The position numbers were made by a program, and so were the translations under genes. DNA of 64,000 bases from Callipepla californica brunnescens (taxonomy: Eukaryota; Chordata; Aves; Galliformes; Odontophoridae): contig JALIRH010000004.1 of the NCBI GenBank assembly GCA_023055505.1, forward strand, positions 11,713,368 through 11,777,367, in the 5' to 3' direction. Shown one piece after another: positions 60,501-64,000 of the stretch; the stretch's first letter is position 1; the number at the start of each line of letters is the position of its first letter. A model generated the notes under the pieces. It saw only the letters and a list, made by a program, of their open reading frames with translations, did no database searches and had not been told where the DNA came from.

Positions 60501-63500
60501 TTTTACATAACTTTTTGTTATGGTTCAGCCTTTGCCAACAGATTTTAACCCTCAGAATCTGAGACCTTGATGTATTTTCTTACTTGGTTGGTCTTCCAGA
60601 TGCCAAATTTAGTGCTGGTATTTCCAGACTTCTTCCTGATCATCTTGCTAGTTATGTCTGCATAATTAATACAGTGTTATTAGGTGTGATTGGAACAGGA
60701 CTTTTGAAACAAAAATTCAGATGGCATTGTCTTTCTCTCTGCCTTGAAATAGTATTTTGAAGGTGACTCCATCACCTTTGCTTATGCCTGATTTTTCTGT
60801 GGCATTACATAACCAAATATGCTGTAAAGAATCGTGGACTTTCTGTATTGGCAATTACTCATGTATTTCTCTGCTACTCTGGCTATGTATCTCTCAGACT
60901 TCCTCTGTAGGTGCCTAAGTCTCAGTTTCCAGGATAACGATGACTTAGTTATTTTTATCACAAATACTAACCACTGTTTTTGGATGTTAGTTCTGGGTTT
61001 CTTTAACCTACTAACATCTGGGGAGTCTAACAAGTAAAATTTTCATCTGTGATGCCCGTCTTTGCTAGAATGCAAGACAAGTACATAAAATACTTCCTTA
61101 TTATAACATTTACTAGTAAGCGTTACTGTTAAGTCATCAGCTAATTTCTGATTCTGTGAAAGAAGCGTGTTTTGGGCAGAAATGTTCTAAGACTAGATTT
61201 GTTACAAAGTAAATTGTTTGCTGAATAAAAAGCTTTTAAGCAAATAGACAGCTGAAAGGACTGAAATTCAAAAGTTGCAGTTTGCATGGAAATTGTCTTT
61301 ATTGTGATGTTCTCTATAGGTTTTTTGTTTTGGCCTTCAGTTCCAGTTGTCTCCTTTGCACTGCAGCAGCCATCTTGTTTAGCTTTTGCCATTAGAAAAC
61401 AATCAGAAAAACAGTGTTGCCAAGTACGAATGCATCTCATTTTAAAGGTTCAAATGATTTTTTTTTTCTTATATGAATTATTTTGTAGAGTGGCTGCTGC
61501 ATGATAACTTTCAAATATGGCCAGCTTTGCCAATTCTCATGAAAGGAGGATTTTGGCTAGACGTTATTGTTGCTGTCATTACGAGTTTCCTCACTGCCAG
61601 ACCTTCTGGGCTAGAACAGCACAATTTTCTGCCTTCGTATTTAAGGAGCTAACTGGCATAGGAGAGAAATCTAGCATTTGTCTGGGTACAGAGCAGAAAG
61701 AAGCAGGTGCGTGTGCAAGGCTGCAGAGACTCATCAGGAGGGAGTCAGTATCTCTAGGACTTCCAACATTGTCTAAAAAGCCTTCTAAGTAGAGCTGAGA
61801 AATAGCTGCAGACTAGATTGGATTGCATCAAATGACAATGATTTTGCGTGTTATATGAGATTTAGAAGCAGAAACTAACTTCATGGGAAAAAATGAGTCC
61901 AGCTGAGAAGCTAGAGGAAAAAGGACGTGCATATAGAGGTGTGCAGACCTGAGCAAGAAGGCACCTCTAGAAGGTTGTAGGCTGAACGTTTGGCAGGTGG
62001 AAATTAGTAAAACAGTTAAGTATTCTAGATCTCATTAATTCATGATGATGCTGATTGTGCTTAGTTGAACCAATGCCTGTCCTAATCCATCCTATACATT
62101 AGGCTTCTGGAAGGGCTGCTGAAGTTGATTAACTTTGTTCTCCCACCTTGTTTGCTTTTCATGCATGTTCTGGTTTCACTCAGGGCTGGAAAATGAGAAT
62201 TGTCAGGAAGGCTATAGTTTTGCGGTGCACAAGGAAATGAAAGAACTTGGCAATGGAAATCTTTGTCTGGCTAAATTTTTCTTTAAATATATTCATGTAA
62301 GTTCAGGTGACAAGCCTCATTCGTTTTGTGAAACTCCACATGACGTGACAACCTGAGAATGACACAAGGTAAGATTGCAATCAAACTGGGTTGTCACAAG
62401 CTGGCTGTAAGACAAGCAGCACTTCCAGCACTTATGTCCCTGATGTCAGACAGCAAACTGTCACTTTTACCTGGCGAAGTAAACTGAGAGACTGCAGAAT
62501 GTGTTCTCAACTAAGCATGTTTTAAGGAACCTCATTTTCTGTTTCTACCTCCTCCCTGCAGCTGGTTTCAGGGAATCAATATTTTTAAGCTGACAAGATA
62601 TAGGTAGATTTTCCTTATTGCAAAACTGGTGAGGTGGCTTCCAAGGGAAAAAGAGAAGGGGGAGTATTTTGGTTTTATAAGCTTCTGCTTCTAAACACTG
62701 TGCTCAGAAATGAGAATCTTTCTTGCAGCATTTATAAGGGAAAGTGCAATCCAGCTGTTGGCAAAACATAACCTCATTGTTTTGGCAATGCTATTTCATT
62801 TACTTTTTTTTCTTTTATACTAACTTGTTTGCTCAGGTATTGGAATTCAGAGTTTTTCCTTCTTTTTAGAAATTCACACCCTTTCTGGCAAGGTTTGAAC
62901 TGTTTTTATTGCTTGCAATTATACCTACAGGTAAAATAAATACTTTCCCACGGATGCGTTGGAATCTGGTATGGTTATAAGCTGATGTAGCTGTAAGAGT
63001 GGAGTTGTACAACTAGTATTTCTGCTGTTCTGTCTTTTCCTTCTAACAGTTCTTAAAGACGCAGGCTTTGAATCTGCTCTCACTCTGGAGTAATCAAAGC
63101 AATTGTTTTTAAAGGCAGCAGGGTTTAAGCTATGCAAAACTGATGTGGATGAGAAAAGAACCGAACGACTTCTAAAGATGGCTAAGGCAAACCTAATGTG
63201 GAATTGATTTTCTGACAGAAGTATTGCCATGGCCTTTAAGTGAATAACTGTCTTGACTTAGCTCTATACTGCGCACACAAAAATGACATTGAAAAAATGT
63301 CGTCATAAAGTAAGGCATAGAAAAGCTAGGAAATGGCCTAATTAAGGTTGCCTGTGTAATTCATTATGATTCATTTTTTAATTATCTGATCACATACTAT
63401 TTTTTCCGCAGAGCCCTCTACCTCTCTGCACAGGATGTTCAGAGCACTTTTAATGAGCAACTATTCAGTAGTTTGTTTTATCTTCATTGTTCCATGTGTG

Positions 63501-63881
63501 GCCCAAGGCCTTATTTACTGCATGCTATTAAATCCTGTTTTGAGGGCTAAATCCATAAAAAGACTTTGGCCTGGTGACCTTGTGTGCTGAAGTATCAGAC
63601 TTTTCAGCCTCCTGCTGTCTAGTGTTGAGAGGTTGAGTTTATGACCCAGGTGTGCTGTTGCAGCTGTATCACACTATCAGAGCAGGGCTAACTCTGCTCT
63701 GGTGCTGCGATGTGCTGCATGGACGTGCCAGTTCCAGTCACCCCTAGCTCAGGTAACTTTTGAAAGTATACGTCCTGCTGTTATAAAAAAAATCAGTAAG
63801 CATCTCCTTTCATTACTCAGTTAAACAGGAGTCTAGGATTTGTGACTCACGCATCCTGTTTTCAGCAATGTCGTTTATGTG
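60501..63881. other. Non-coding DNA, nothing recognised
   Basis: Frames of 101 codons or fewer on both strands without domains; no repeat recognised until the SINE at the right edge. Confidence 0.6.
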
Positions 63882-64000
63882 CTAAAAAGTCTTGGAAAAG
63901 TATTTCACTAGTTGCGACCCAATTTTCCTCTCTGTAAAATGGGGATAGTGGCATTCTCTGAACCATGTCACAGAGGTGTTCTCTGGCTTCAGTGTTTAAC
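63882..64000 (+). repeat. MIR-like SINE, forward, running off the window
   Basis: 'AAAAGTCTTGGAAAAGTATT' then 'CAATTTTCCTCTCTGTAAAA', TGGGGATAGTGG and CACAGAGGTGTTCTCTGGCT follow the MIR body nearly block for block (CTTGGGCAAGTCACTT ... CAGTTTCCTCATCTGTAAAATGGGGATAAT ... CTCATAGGGTTGTTGTGAGG). It is the clearest SINE in the window. The 3' end may lie beyond the edge. Confidence 0.75.

Overview
This window looks like non-coding nuclear DNA from a vertebrate, most probably a bird or another sauropsid. The DNA is AT-rich with sparse CpG and no long open reading frame (the longest ATG-started frame is 169 codons). There is no operon-like packing and no rRNA, tRNA or CRISPR. The recognisable transposon relics are old and few: two or three CR1-type LINE pieces, several MIR/core-SINE-like pieces and a few old palindromic, MITE-like elements. 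I see no L1, Alu, B1/B2 or endogenous retrovirus sequence. That low, CR1-centred repeat load fits an avian intron or gene desert; the species and locus cannot be named from sequence alone.

Layout. 1-8.9 kb is plain AT-rich DNA with one A/TA/T microsatellite (3186-3233). 8.9-9.2 kb is a CpG-richer block that may be a conserved element. 10-17 kb holds three weak MIR-like fragments and a palindromic repeat relic. 21.9-23.2 kb carries two ungapped copies of a ~0.2 kb sequence exactly 1,020 bp apart. It is followed by a pyrimidine-rich stretch with a perfect hairpin and a reverse MIR-like piece. A reverse-oriented CR1 fragment lies at 25.7 kb. 26.8-27.3 kb is a second candidate conserved block. 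28.3-29.7 kb is the densest stretch for odd structure: a purine run, nested inverted repeats, a palindromic relic and a segment open on both strands. 30-47 kb is mostly featureless, apart from a palindromic relic (33.3 kb), a MIR-like piece (38.9 kb) and three candidate regulatory blocks (36.9, 42.5 and 47.1-47.7 kb). 47.9-57.7 kb has four short perfect hairpins and several microsatellites. A ~0.5 kb forward CR1 3' end lies at 60.0-60.5 kb, and a clear MIR-like SINE runs off the right edge.

No protein-coding exon could be supported, so no genes are called. If the window has a function it is probably regulatory. Family names for repeats rest on recalled consensus patterns and were not checked by alignment. 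No undescribed biological system is demonstrated; the best leads are the 1,020-bp-spaced repeat pair, the nested inverted-repeat cluster and the CpG-bearing candidate elements.
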